28,894 nt of DNA from JADKAC01 sp964492065 (GTDB lineage Bacteria > Bacteroidota > Bacteroidia > Chitinophagales > BACL12): assembly GCA_964492065.1 (NCBI GenBank), contig CAZBHH010000029.1, forward strand, positions 1-28,894. Direction: 5' to 3'. The notes under the pieces were generated by a model that made no database searches, was not told the origin of the DNA, and was given only the letters and a program-made list of their open reading frames with translations. This document shows, piece by piece, positions 17,579-27,800 of this stretch. Made by a program: the position numbers and the translations under genes. Each line of letters starts with the position of its first letter. The first letter of the stretch is position 1.

Positions 17579-19044
17579 CTAAACAATTTTCGCATTGCCT
17601 TAGGAATAAAATGTATTATATCGGAAGCGGTAAGTGCGATTTGCTGCAGTGCTTCCAGGGCCATGTCCCCGGCAAGTCCATGCAGGTAAACACCCAGTTT
17701 GGCCGCATCGCTTTCGGTATAACCCTGAGCTAACAGTGAAGTAATTATTCCCGTCAATACGTCTCCACTGCCTCCCGATGCCATGCCGGGGTTCCCGGTG
17801 CTGTTAAACCACGCCGTGCCATCGGGTAACGTGATACATGTAAATGCTGTCTTGTATATAATGATTAATTGCAGTTTAATGGATTGCGCTCTCTGCAATT
17901 CCAGCCTTTTAAAACTGTTTGCAGTGTGTCCAAACAATCTTTCAAACTCGCCGGGGTGAGGGGTGAGAATGCTGTTTGCAGGTAGTGATGTTAACAGCGA
18001 TTTATTTTCGGCAATAATATTTAACGCATCGGCATCAATAACAAGGGGGAGGGTGGTATTTGACAGTACTGTTTTGAATAGTGATTTTAAATTATGGTTT
18101 ACACTTAGCCCGGGCCCGATACCGATGCGTTTTATTTTATTTGAGGTAATAAATGCAGTTATTTTATCGGTGGGAATAAACATGAGTTCCGGATACAAAA
18201 ATTGGGGTGTGTCATTTGCTATGGTTACCAGCCCGCATCCTGTTTTAAGTGCAGCTAATCCCGACAACAGTGCTGCGCCGCACATTCCGGGGCTGCCGGC
18301 AATCAGCAGGGCATGGCCGAAGGTGCCTTTATGATCGAAGGTATTGCGAGGTGTGTACAAGTGTGCTAAATCAGCAGCGGTCAGAAAAAAATCTGATGTC
18401 ACTGCAGCAGCGATAGCCTGTGGATCTAATCCGATAGGTTGTATTTCCCATTTGCGCAGATACTTGTAGTTTTCGGGAAAAAAATAACCGAGTTTCGGCG
18501 TTTCGAAAGTGAGGCAATAGTCCGCCTGTACACAATGCCATTCAAAATGGCCGTCGGTTGAAAATCCCGATGGCACATCTACTGAAATGCATGTGGCATC
18601 GCAAGTATTAATTGCTTCAATAACGGTTGCATACAGTCCTTCCGGACTGCGATTTAGTCCGGTGCCGAAAATTGCATCAATAATTACTGCGTATTCTGAA
18701 ACGATATGTTTGATATCGGATCCTATTGTAATGACCGGAATTTGTGAATCCCTGATCCGCTGCAGGTTGATATCGAAATCCGCAGATGTATTGTCTGTTG
18801 GAAATACGGCGACAGTTACAATAAAACCTTTTTGAAAAAGCATTCTGGCAATGCATAGTCCGTCGCCCCCGTTATTGCCGGGGCCGCAGATTGTTAATAC
18901 CGGTTTGCTTTTATCCAAACCGGCGCTTACCCTGTTTGTAAATGCTGCCGAAGCACGTTCCATCAACTGCCAGGATTGGATATTTTCTGAAATTATCGAG
19001 GCTTTATCTACCAGTTGCAATTGTTGTGAGGATAATACTTTCAT
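17575..19044 (-). CDS. nnr: bifunctional NAD(P)H-hydrate epimerase / ADP-dependent NAD(P)H-hydrate dehydratase
   Basis: Metabolite-repair enzyme of 489 residues that restores NADH and NADPH damaged by hydration. The N-terminal YjeF domain (about 1-215) interconverts R- and S-NAD(P)HX and shows CGPGNNGGDGL, DAIFGTGL and VDVPSGF. The C-terminal kinase-like domain (about 230-489) dehydrates S-NAD(P)HX and shows GHALLIAGSPGM, LTPHPGEFERL and the NPGMASGGSGDVLTG nucleotide-binding motif. Length and domain order are standard for the fused bacterial form. It is the middle gene of three: its ATG overlaps the stop of the upstream NlpC/P60 gene (19044-19041), and its stop overlaps the sirtuin start. 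No unusual residues were noted. Confidence 0.97.
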   Translation of the reverse strand: MKVLSSQQLQLVDKASIISENIQSWQLMERASAAFTNRVSAGLDKSKPVLTICGPGNNGGDGLCIARMLFQKGFIVTVAVFPTDNTSADFDINLQRIRDSQIPVITIGSDIKHIVSEYAVIIDAIFGTGLNRSPEGLYATVIEAINTCDATCISVDVPSGFSTDGHFEWHCVQADYCLTFETPKLGYFFPENYKYLRKWEIQPIGLDPQAIAAAVTSDFFLTAADLAHLYTPRNTFDHKGTFGHALLIAGSPGMCGAALLSGLAALKTGCGLVTIANDTPQFLYPELMFIPTDKITAFITSNKIKRIGIGPGLSVNHNLKSLFKTVLSNTTLPLVIDADALNIIAENKSLLTSLPANSILTPHPGEFERLFGHTANSFKRLELQRAQSIKLQLIIIYKTAFTCITLPDGTAWFNSTGNPGMASGGSGDVLTGIITSLLAQGYTESDAAKLGVYLHGLAGDMALEALQQIALTASDIIHFIPKAMRKLFR

Positions 19045-19817
19045 AATACCCGCTTTATAATTCGCAATTTATGGGAGTACTTCCGGGTTGCCGGATTGAA
19101 GATGCCGTAATGATCAATCGGGTCTATGCGCACCTTCCCCGATGCGTGCATGATTCTTTGTTCCGGCAATAAGATACCTACATGTACAATCTTACCCTCG
19201 TTATTGTCAAAGAAACACAGATCGCCGGTTTGGGCTTCGGGAATAAAATTAATGGTAGTTCCCATTTCGGCCTGTTGATATGCATCGCGGGGCAGCGGCA
19301 CTCCGCAAATCTTATACACCACCTGTACCAAACCCGAGCAGTCTATGCCAAAAGGGCTGCGCCCACCCCACAGGTACGGTGCATTTAAAAATTTTTTAGA
19401 AATTTTTTTTATGTACTCCTGCTGCCGGTATTCGCCATTTCCAGGTAGTGTATTCCCGCTGTAAACAAATCGGTCTTTACCCATCTTAAAATTAATTCCA
19501 TCAAACTCATGCAATTCCGAACCGATTAATATTGGAAAAGTTGTATCGTGATTTGTGACAGTTTGCATCATTTCGGCTGCATACCAGCGTTGTGTGGAGT
19601 TAATCTTGTTCAGCCATTGTGTTGTTATCGGTAAATGTTGATTTTGTGATATAAAGCCGGTGTAATCGTCGAAATGTATCTGAATTTTTAGCCAGTTATT
19701 AGCGTAAGATGTGACGCTATAAGTTTCGCCAAAAAGTAATTGTGAAACCATCTCCGCATTATGTGAAGGTTTTTGCATTACCGGAATGATGCTCATTGAA
19801 GCTATGCCGTAATCCAT
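19041..19817 (-). CDS. C40-family (NlpC/P60) peptidase with SH3-like N-terminus
   Basis: Protein of 258 residues resembling YkfC-type gamma-D-glutamyl-diamino-acid endopeptidases that cut peptidoglycan stem peptides during recycling. The N-terminal 60 or so residues are bacterial SH3-like, and a linker of about 70 residues follows. The NlpC/P60 domain (about 132-258) has the catalytic Cys160 in GIDCSGLVQ, His212 in VHVGIL, and His224 in MHASGKV as the third residue. The YLWGGRSPFG stretch before the cysteine is typical. No signal peptide is visible, which favours a cytosolic recycling role. It is the first gene of the operon and overlaps nnr by four bases (ATGA). A -7-like box lies 40 bases upstream of its ATG. 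Confidence 0.92.
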   Translation of the reverse strand: MDYGIASMSIIPVMQKPSHNAEMVSQLLFGETYSVTSYANNWLKIQIHFDDYTGFISQNQHLPITTQWLNKINSTQRWYAAEMMQTVTNHDTTFPILIGSELHEFDGINFKMGKDRFVYSGNTLPGNGEYRQQEYIKKISKKFLNAPYLWGGRSPFGIDCSGLVQVVYKICGVPLPRDAYQQAEMGTTINFIPEAQTGDLCFFDNNEGKIVHVGILLPEQRIMHASGKVRIDPIDHYGIFNPATRKYSHKLRIIKRVL

Positions 19818-19856
19818 ACTCTGCCGCAGTTTTTACCATTGATTAAACAGGCAAAA

Positions 19857-19864
19857 CAAAAGTA
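19857..19864 (-). promoter_or_regulatory. candidate Bacteroidota -7 promoter box of the NlpC-nnr-sirtuin operon
   Basis: Read on the minus strand, the octamer is TACTTTTG, an exact match to the TAnnTTTG -7 consensus of Bacteroidota primary sigma factors. It lies 40 bases before the ATG of the first operon gene, in an AT-rich divergent spacer. No clear TTTG -33 element was found at the expected distance, so confidence is moderate. Confidence 0.4.
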
Positions 19865-19981
19865 TTTCATTTGCAATATTTTATTAAAAACTTTATACAC
19901 AGGAATTCATGTATTAATTTTATTTAAATTTACCTCATCTTTATTGAAAACAACACGTGAACAGCGCAGTGCCAACAGGAG

Positions 19982-22900
19982 ATGTCTTTAAGTGCAATAA
20001 CAGGTATAATTTGTAAATTGCGGAGGGGAAGCGTTCGCTCTACCTTATTGTTATTGTGTTGTTTCAGTTCGCTTTTTGCAGGCGCCCAGGTGGTTGCCGG
20101 TTTTACTTCTGAGGACACCATGGGCTGCGGACTACTCGAATTGGAGTTAATCAATGTATCTACGGGAGCCACTTCTTATTACTGGCAGGTCTTTGATGAA
20201 TCCGGAACCGAGGTTGGGAGTTCCTCGTTATCCAATCCTTCTTTTTTTCTGACTGAACCGGGCGCATATACCGTTACCTTAACGGCAACCAGTGCCACAG
20301 GCAGCGATGTGCTTTCCATTCCCGGCTTTGCAACCGTTTATACGAATCCCGAAGCATCATTTACAGCCTCGGATTCGGCGGGATGCCTGCCATTGACACT
20401 GACGTTTACCAATACTTCCACGCCGGGAACCTATGGTTCGATTTCCGATTTCTATTGGATAATAACCGGGGCAGGCGCATTGCCTGATACACCGGAAATG
20501 ACCTATACATTTAATTCTTCCGGTTTATATACCGTATATGTCTTTGTTGAAGACGCTGTCGGTTGTTCCGATTACTTTACAAGAGATGTCCTGGTGTATG
20601 ATCTTCCCGTCGTGGATTTTATGGCGGATAGTACCGTATCTTGTTCACTGCCGCTCACTACGCATTTTACAAATTTATCTTCCGGTGCCGGCGATTTGAC
20701 GTACACATGGGATTTTGGTGATGGTGCGACGAGCAATGCGAAAAATCCCACGCATATTTACACCGAAACCGGCGAATTTGACGTGAGTTTAACCGTTACG
20801 GATTCTTTAGGCTGTACAAATACATTTACGGCAGAGGATTTCATAATCATTAACTCGACACTGAATGTCGATTTTACCCCATCTTTAACAACGGTATGTG
20901 CAGGTTCGGCAGTGGAATTTACAAATTTAAGCGATGCCGCGGTCGGAACATGGCTTTGGGATTTTGGCGATGGCACGACCTCTTCGGAATTCGAACCCAC
21001 GCATATTTATGCGACGTCCGGCACGTACACGGTTACACTCAGTGGCGACTTTGGCGGCGGTTGTACGGGATTTGTCAGCTATCCATCGCTGATTGATGTT
21101 ATTGCATCTCCCGGGGTGTCGTTTACTTCCACCGATCCGAATTCATTTTGTTCTGTGCCTTTAGTGGTTGCATTTACTCCGGCGATTGACGGCGGGCCTG
21201 TAACATTCTTATGGGAATTTGAAACTCCCTCCGGAACTGAAACATCTACGGCTATCATGCCTAACTTTTCGTGGGATGTTCCCGGCACCTATGATGTAAG
21301 CCTTACCGTTACGAACCCGCTTGGCTGTTCCGCCGAATATAGCATGCCGGATTACGTTACTATCGGTGAGCTGGAAGTGACACCGGTTGCAACACCCCCG
21401 GCGGGATGTATTCCGTTATCGGTAGATTTTACCGCAATTGCCGGCGAAGAACTTTCCAGTTTTTATTGGGATTTTGGCGATGGCTCCATTTCCACGGAAA
21501 GCAACCCGAGCCATATCTACGACAGTGTGGATTGCTATGATGTGTTATTGATTGGAACTACTGCTGATGGCTGTATTGACACTACAATAGTCAGTGAGTT
21601 AGTTTGTGCCGGTGAAACGGGAACCGCACTATTAGGCGTCCCCGACACCTCGTGTCCGGCGGTAGGCCTGGACGTATTTTATCTGCCGCTGGATTCTATT
21701 GTCGGCATTGTCGATGGCGGCCTGGACGATTTTATTTCTTCCTCCGTAGATTCCAATACGGTGGTGCATATGGAGCCGGGATATCACGAGGTCTTGTTTT
21801 ATACCTGGATAAACGGCTGTCCGGATACGGTTTCCACATCTATTTTTATCCTGGAGGTAGTGGACAGCCTGTTGGTTTACGAGATAAATTGCTCCAATCC
21901 CTATAAAGTGAAGTTCTATATTGATACGGCGCTTGCGGCGATTTCATGCGGATGGACCTGGGATTTTGGCGATGGTACTGTCGATTCAGTGAATATGAAT
22001 CCGATACATATTTACGATGAACCCGGAAGTTATCACGTTACCGTTGTCTATGATTGTATAACAGAAGAAGAATGTTCAGGCACGGGATTGAATGTGGTAA
22101 TTACAGATCCGTTAGCTGCCTTTGAAACAGAAGGAATGGCATGTGATACGCCATATACCGCCGTGTTTACCAACACATCAACGGATGGCGTGTTCAATGA
22201 ACTCACTTACTTATGGGATTTTGGCGATGGTACGGCTTCTGTTGATACAAATGCATCGCATACCTATTCGGATTATGGAATGTATTTCGTGACTTTGCAG
22301 GTGACGGATGTAAATGGTTGCAGTAATTATTTTACCGATACCATTGCAATTAATCAGGTCAATGCGTATTATACCCTTGCCGAGGATTACGGCTGTACAC
22401 CGTTTACCGTTCACCTTACTGACAGCTCATCTTCAATGGCCGGCGATATAAGCTCCTGGGAAATTGATTGGGCGGATGGTACGGTTACTACCTATACTTC
22501 AGCAACAGACGTGATGGATGCCATGCATACCTATACGGCATCCGGTACATTCCCGATAACCCTTACCGTTTTTGATGAGAATGGATGCAGCGACACGTAT
22601 GTGGATACCATACGTTCCAAAATACCGCTTGTGGATTTTGTGGCAGATGATATGACTCCTTGCGTCGGGCAGGAAATTTTATTCACCGAATTAGCCACCG
22701 GAACCGGTCTTACCTTCCTTTGGGATTTTGGTGATGGAACTACTTCCACCTTACCAAATCCGACACATGCGTACGATTCACTTGGAACTTACACGGTCTC
22801 GCTGACAGTTACGGATTATTTCGGTTGCAGTGCGTTTATCGAAAAGCCCGCATATATCATCGCCGAAATGATAAGCGCCGATTTCGATTTTGATATTGTA

Positions 22901-24652
22901 TTGGCAAATTGTAATTATTCACTGATCCAATTTAATTCGATTATCGAAGACTCTATCTGCTCCTTCTATTGGTCGTTTGGCGATGGCGGTATTTCAACAG
23001 ATCCTAATCCCCTGTATCCGTATCTGACAGCCGGAAGTTTTAATGTTTCCCTGACCGTTACCGATTGCAATGGTTGTGAAGTAACTATTTACAAAGAAGG
23101 CGTTGTCGATGTGCCGGGTCCTTTCGGTTTTATTGTGCCCTCAGATGACTCGGTATGTGTCGGTGAAGAACTAGTTCTGTTTGTCTCCGTTTTTTCAAGT
23201 GATTCCGTCGGATTATTTTTTGACAACGGAGATTTTTATTCGCAGGATGTCGAATTTAGTACGGATATCACTACGATGGAAATTCCCTATACCTATTACG
23301 AATCGGGATATTACGGACCTACCGCCCTGGTAGTGGATACTTCCGGATGCCTGAATATATTATATATCAGCGATAGTATTTTAGTGAGCCCTACGCCTCA
23401 GGCGATATACACGGTTTCCGATAGCGGCGTTTGCCTGGGCTCGCCTATTGTCTTCAGCGATAGTTCGTTTAGCGAAACACCCATAACCGAATGGTATTGG
23501 AATACAGGCGATTCCAGTTTTATTGAAAATGAACCGGTAACGTTTGAGTACATATATCCCGACACGGGTATTTTTGTTTCGTCACTGGAGGTACAGACGG
23601 AATTTGGTTGCAGCAGTGTCCTGGAGATACCGGTAACCATTATTCCATACCCGGTATTTAATATGAGTGATGATACTACTATCTGCCCGGGGACAGAAGT
23701 GCAATTGAATGCCACCGGCGGTTATACGTATTTCTGGAGCCCGCCCGAAGGATTGTCATCGCCCCTGGTACACAATCCCATAGCGCATCCCCTGGCCTCC
23801 ATATTATATACGGTGGTGGTTACAAATGAAGAATGTTCTCTAATTGATTCCGTGTATATAAATGTGGTGGATGAATTAATTTTGGATGCAGAACCCGACA
23901 CCATTCTGTGCGAACCCGGCCAGGTGAATTTGTTGGCAACACTTACCAATGATATTCCGTTGGGAGATGTGCTGTTTTACTGGCAACCGGATAGTTTCCT
24001 GAATGATATTTTCATACCCGATCCGGTTTCTAATACCCCGCAGACTATGGAATATACCGCCTACGCCAGTTGCGGATTGCTGGATGATTCTGCTTCTATA
24101 AACATCGTAGTAACCGGGCCGCCGGATATAGATATCCCGGTGGATACTATCATAGTGCTGGCCGGTCAACCCGTCAACGTCGTCGCTGAAGTGATTTCGG
24201 GGAATGATCCGCTGACACATGCATGGGTGCCTGAGCAATTTGTCGATTGTCCATCCTGCCTGGATGTGAATATTACGGTGGATATGCCGATAATAGTAGG
24301 AATTCAGACGACGGACTCGCTGGGCTGCACCGACTATGACTACGTCTATCTGCGTGTGGTTCCTTGTGATGAATCCGTATTTTCTATTCCGAATATTATC
24401 AGCCCGAACGGCGATGGATTTAACGATTTTTTCTATATTGATGATTATTCCGGTGTGGCCGAATTAAAACAAATTACTATTTTCGACAGGTGGGGGGAGG
24501 TGATGTTTCACTCTACGGACATTGAACGGCGATGGGACGGAACCTATAGAGGTGTTATTTGCAACCCGGGGGTGTATGTCTATTCAATTGATTTTATCTG
24601 TTCAGATGGCAGTGCATCCGTAATCTCGGGAAATATTACACTTGTCAAATAA
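19982..24652 (+). CDS. giant PKD/Ig-like surface protein with T9SS type B sorting domain, copy 2
   Basis: Secreted protein of 1556 residues, a collinear paralogue of the gene at 12239. The signal peptide has a basic n-region (KLRRGSVR) and a hydrophobic core ending at GAQ (about 36). The same 17 modules follow in the same order, most being PKD domains with a W-D-F-G-D-G strand. Non-PKD module 7 (VPDTSCP...LPLDSIV...VDGGLD...GCPDTV) and module 13 (LFFDNGD) sit at matching positions, and the CHU_C/type B sorting domain ends the protein (PNIISPNGDGFND, FDRWGE, WDG, GVYVY). Paired cysteines recur in each module. The ATG at 19982 is the only start that fits the signal; the GTG codons upstream are out of frame. 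Adhesion or matrix function is inferred from the architecture only. Confidence 0.92.
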   Translation: MSLSAITGIICKLRRGSVRSTLLLLCCFSSLFAGAQVVAGFTSEDTMGCGLLELELINVSTGATSYYWQVFDESGTEVGSSSLSNPSFFLTEPGAYTVTLTATSATGSDVLSIPGFATVYTNPEASFTASDSAGCLPLTLTFTNTSTPGTYGSISDFYWIITGAGALPDTPEMTYTFNSSGLYTVYVFVEDAVGCSDYFTRDVLVYDLPVVDFMADSTVSCSLPLTTHFTNLSSGAGDLTYTWDFGDGATSNAKNPTHIYTETGEFDVSLTVTDSLGCTNTFTAEDFIIINSTLNVDFTPSLTTVCAGSAVEFTNLSDAAVGTWLWDFGDGTTSSEFEPTHIYATSGTYTVTLSGDFGGGCTGFVSYPSLIDVIASPGVSFTSTDPNSFCSVPLVVAFTPAIDGGPVTFLWEFETPSGTETSTAIMPNFSWDVPGTYDVSLTVTNPLGCSAEYSMPDYVTIGELEVTPVATPPAGCIPLSVDFTAIAGEELSSFYWDFGDGSISTESNPSHIYDSVDCYDVLLIGTTADGCIDTTIVSELVCAGETGTALLGVPDTSCPAVGLDVFYLPLDSIVGIVDGGLDDFISSSVDSNTVVHMEPGYHEVLFYTWINGCPDTVSTSIFILEVVDSLLVYEINCSNPYKVKFYIDTALAAISCGWTWDFGDGTVDSVNMNPIHIYDEPGSYHVTVVYDCITEEECSGTGLNVVITDPLAAFETEGMACDTPYTAVFTNTSTDGVFNELTYLWDFGDGTASVDTNASHTYSDYGMYFVTLQVTDVNGCSNYFTDTIAINQVNAYYTLAEDYGCTPFTVHLTDSSSSMAGDISSWEIDWADGTVTTYTSATDVMDAMHTYTASGTFPITLTVFDENGCSDTYVDTIRSKIPLVDFVADDMTPCVGQEILFTELATGTGLTFLWDFGDGTTSTLPNPTHAYDSLGTYTVSLTVTDYFGCSAFIEKPAYIIAEMISADFDFDIVLANCNYSLIQFNSIIEDSICSFYWSFGDGGISTDPNPLYPYLTAGSFNVSLTVTDCNGCEVTIYKEGVVDVPGPFGFIVPSDDSVCVGEELVLFVSVFSSDSVGLFFDNGDFYSQDVEFSTDITTMEIPYTYYESGYYGPTALVVDTSGCLNILYISDSILVSPTPQAIYTVSDSGVCLGSPIVFSDSSFSETPITEWYWNTGDSSFIENEPVTFEYIYPDTGIFVSSLEVQTEFGCSSVLEIPVTIIPYPVFNMSDDTTICPGTEVQLNATGGYTYFWSPPEGLSSPLVHNPIAHPLASILYTVVVTNEECSLIDSVYINVVDELILDAEPDTILCEPGQVNLLATLTNDIPLGDVLFYWQPDSFLNDIFIPDPVSNTPQTMEYTAYASCGLLDDSASINIVVTGPPDIDIPVDTIIVLAGQPVNVVAEVISGNDPLTHAWVPEQFVDCPSCLDVNITVDMPIIVGIQTTDSLGCTDYDYVYLRVVPCDESVFSIPNIISPNGDGFNDFFYIDDYSGVAELKQITIFDRWGEVMFHSTDIERRWDGTYRGVICNPGVYVYSIDFICSDGSASVISGNITLVK

Positions 24653-24897
24653 TGCTTGTCACACTTTATGGTTATAAAGCCTCTCAATAGGCCTTGATTT
24701 AAAGAGTACTATTATCACAATACTGATAATTACCGCCTCCTAATAATTCATTGAATCCATTGTTATTTAAGGTTAGACAAGTTTCTGATAAAATAATTAT
24801 CCATTTTATTCAGTTACTTTATTATCAATGTTGATTTACCAAGCGCCCGGCTTCTTAGGTACTTTTATTTCAATTATAGTCACCTAACTCTTTATTT
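24653..24897. other. AT-rich intergenic spacer
   Basis: Spacer of 245 bases between two co-directional surface-protein genes. Only imperfect inverted repeats were seen (AAGCCT...AGGCCTT near 24678-24696), with no U-tract, so I do not call a terminator. A TACTTTTA sequence near 24860 resembles the -7 box with its last base changed. No RNA gene or ORF of note. Confidence 0.4.
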
Positions 24898-27800
24898 ATG
24901 AAAAGCGTGATTACTCCTAATCACGTGAACCTGAGAAATAGGACTTACAGGCTGTTGATGAGTTTTGCATTTTCCGTTGGTTGCATACTCGTAAACACCT
25001 GTGTCTATTCTCAAGCAGTTGTCGCCAGCCCAGCGATTCATACATCCCACAATGGAGAGCCGGATATTGAATCAATTCTGCACTATTACGATCACCAGGT
25101 GTTTTTTGTGGAAAATAAAGGTCAATGGGAATCTGCGGGATTATACCGGGCGGATTTCCCATTGGGTCAGGCCCTGGCAACAAAAGAGGGGATGTTGCTT
25201 GCAACCTTCGATGCGGGCGATATGCAGGCAGCGCACGAATGGAGTTTAAAGGAGGAAGAAGCGAGAAAAAATTTACAGGAATTTACGGAACCGCCTGTAA
25301 AGATTCACGGGCATGGATGGCAAATGCAGTTTTTAAATGCTTCCGATGCAATGACTATCCAGGCAAAACACGTGCACGACGATGTATTTAATTATTTTAT
25401 GGGTGATTCTCCAGGCCAGACGAATGTAAAAAGCTATCAGGAAATATGGTATAACAATGTTTACGACCATGTGGATGTGCGGTATTATCCTTCGGAAGAA
25501 GGCTCCCTGGAGTACGATATAATATGTAAGCCGGGGTTTGATACAAGCCAACTGGCAATTCGCATGGAGGGAATTGACCGGATTGAGAAAATGGATGATG
25601 GGTCACTGATTTTTCAAACGAGCGTCGGTAAAATGCAAATTCCCGCACCGGTAGTTTACCAGGTGGTAGATGGGAAAAAAATAATTATCGAGGCTGAATA
25701 TACAATATACGCACATAATATTGTATCATTTAAAATTGGAGATTTTAATAAACGTGAAACACTGGTTATCGATCCGATTGCAATGCGGTGGGCAACATGG
25801 GTTAATTCCAACTCGTCTGGCCAGAACCACGGCCATTGTATTTGGGTGGATCAAACTGATGGAGCTATTTATATCGTCGCCCGGGTGGATGGTTCCACTA
25901 ATTTTATTACTGCCGGCGCATTCGATATTACTTCAAACGGGCATATAGATCTGGTGATCGGGAAATACCTCGAACCGGATGATATCGGAGGTGCAGGTAC
26001 ACGGGTCTGGCAAACTTATGTCGGAGGAAGTCTGGATGATAATCCCTATGCGATGGAGCAAGGCCCGGATGGGAATTTATATATTTCAGGTTACACGAGC
26101 AGCCCGGATTTTCCACTGATCGGCGGACCTGACTTTAGCGGAAGCGGTATTGACAACCGTGCCGAAACAACCGATAATATATTCATAACAAAAATTAATA
26201 CATCGGGCAATTCAATAAAAAGTGCGGTAATTGGCGGTAACAACGATGATGGCGCATTTGACCTGCGCATTGCTGCTGATGGCGATATCCTCGTATGCGG
26301 TAATACGCAAAGCACCAACCTGGATGTGTTGTTTCCCGGTTCGGGCGCAACGAATACAAATTTTGGAGGCATAGATGCAATCGTTTTTAAAATCAATTCC
26401 AACCTGGAGACAATGGAATGGATTCAGAATTATGGCGGCAGCGGGACAGACCAGGCTACTATTATGTTGGTCAACACGGATAACGACGATATTTTTGTTG
26501 CGGGCTATACAAACTCCGCAACATTTCCGACACTGAGCCCGCGGCAGGGTTCCAAGGTTGGTGGCACGGATGGGTTTATTCAGAAATTCGGCGGGGATGG
26601 ATCTATGCTTTGGTCGTCCTATTTCAATTCGGCGATGACTAAAACTACCAAGATACTTTGCATGGAATTTAATGCAGACCAAAGTGAATTGATTTTCGGC
26701 GGTATTACCAACGGGCTGCATTCTTCAAATATTCCCGCATCAGGTGTTTACGACAATACTTACAACGGTGGTACCAACGACTTGTTTATTGTGAATATGG
26801 ATACTGACCAAACTTTTAATTGTGCTACTTATATTGGCGGTTCGGGCAATGAGGTGAATATGATGGGAATGAATGTCGATTTGAATAATGATGTGTTTGT
26901 TTTCGGATATACCGATAGTAACAGCCCCAGCCTGAGTGCAACATTCGGCGCCTTGCAGACAACCAACTACGGTGTTAATGACAAAATCTTTTTTAAGCTT
27001 TCCTCCGATCTCAGTACACTCATTTACCTGACTTATTACGGCGGTAGCGGCAATGATTACGATCCAATCGGGCAGCGGGGTATTAAAGCGAGCAACTGCA
27101 GGATATATACCATTATCACTGCGCAGTCTAAAGATATTCCGTTAACTGAAGGCGCATTGAATACCAATAAAATAAGCAGCACATCCGTATATGAACCCGG
27201 TTTGGTTGTTTGGGCAAATCCTCCCGATTTAATTAATAATGAAATTTTGAGTGACCAGGTCGTGTGCCCGGGAGAAACACCCGGCGAGTTAACGGGTTCG
27301 GAGCCCGAATACGTCTTGCCGGTAATAATCCGTGATGGAATTACATCGCCTTATCCGGATATCGGTTCGGCTGAAGTATATCAATGGCAATACAGTTTGG
27401 ACAGTTTAACTTGGATTGATGTGCCCGGCGGAATTTTCCAAAATCTTGACCCGGCCCTGATCGGCCCGATAGATACTACTACCTATTTCAGAAGGGTAAT
27501 CGGTGGTGACGTATGTTTTAGTCTTGATGCCGACAATATTACGGTTACGGTGAGTGTGCTCAACGTGGACGGTGTGGTAACCGATCCGTTGTGTTATGGC
27601 GCTGCGGAAGGAGCTATTACCTTATTGCCCGAAGGGTCTTCCGGCTACACCTATGAGTGGAATACTGGTGATGAAACAATTACCATTGATGGATTAAGCG
27701 CCGGAGATTATTTTGCGGTAGTATCCGATGCGCTCGGTTGTACGGATACTTTCTTCGCGACTATTGTATATCCGGATGACCTGGTTATCAGTGAAACACA

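Noticed and set aside
24660..24700. Possible terminator after the second giant PKD gene
   Set aside because: The inverted repeat is imperfect (AAGCCT against AGGCCTT) and no T-run follows.
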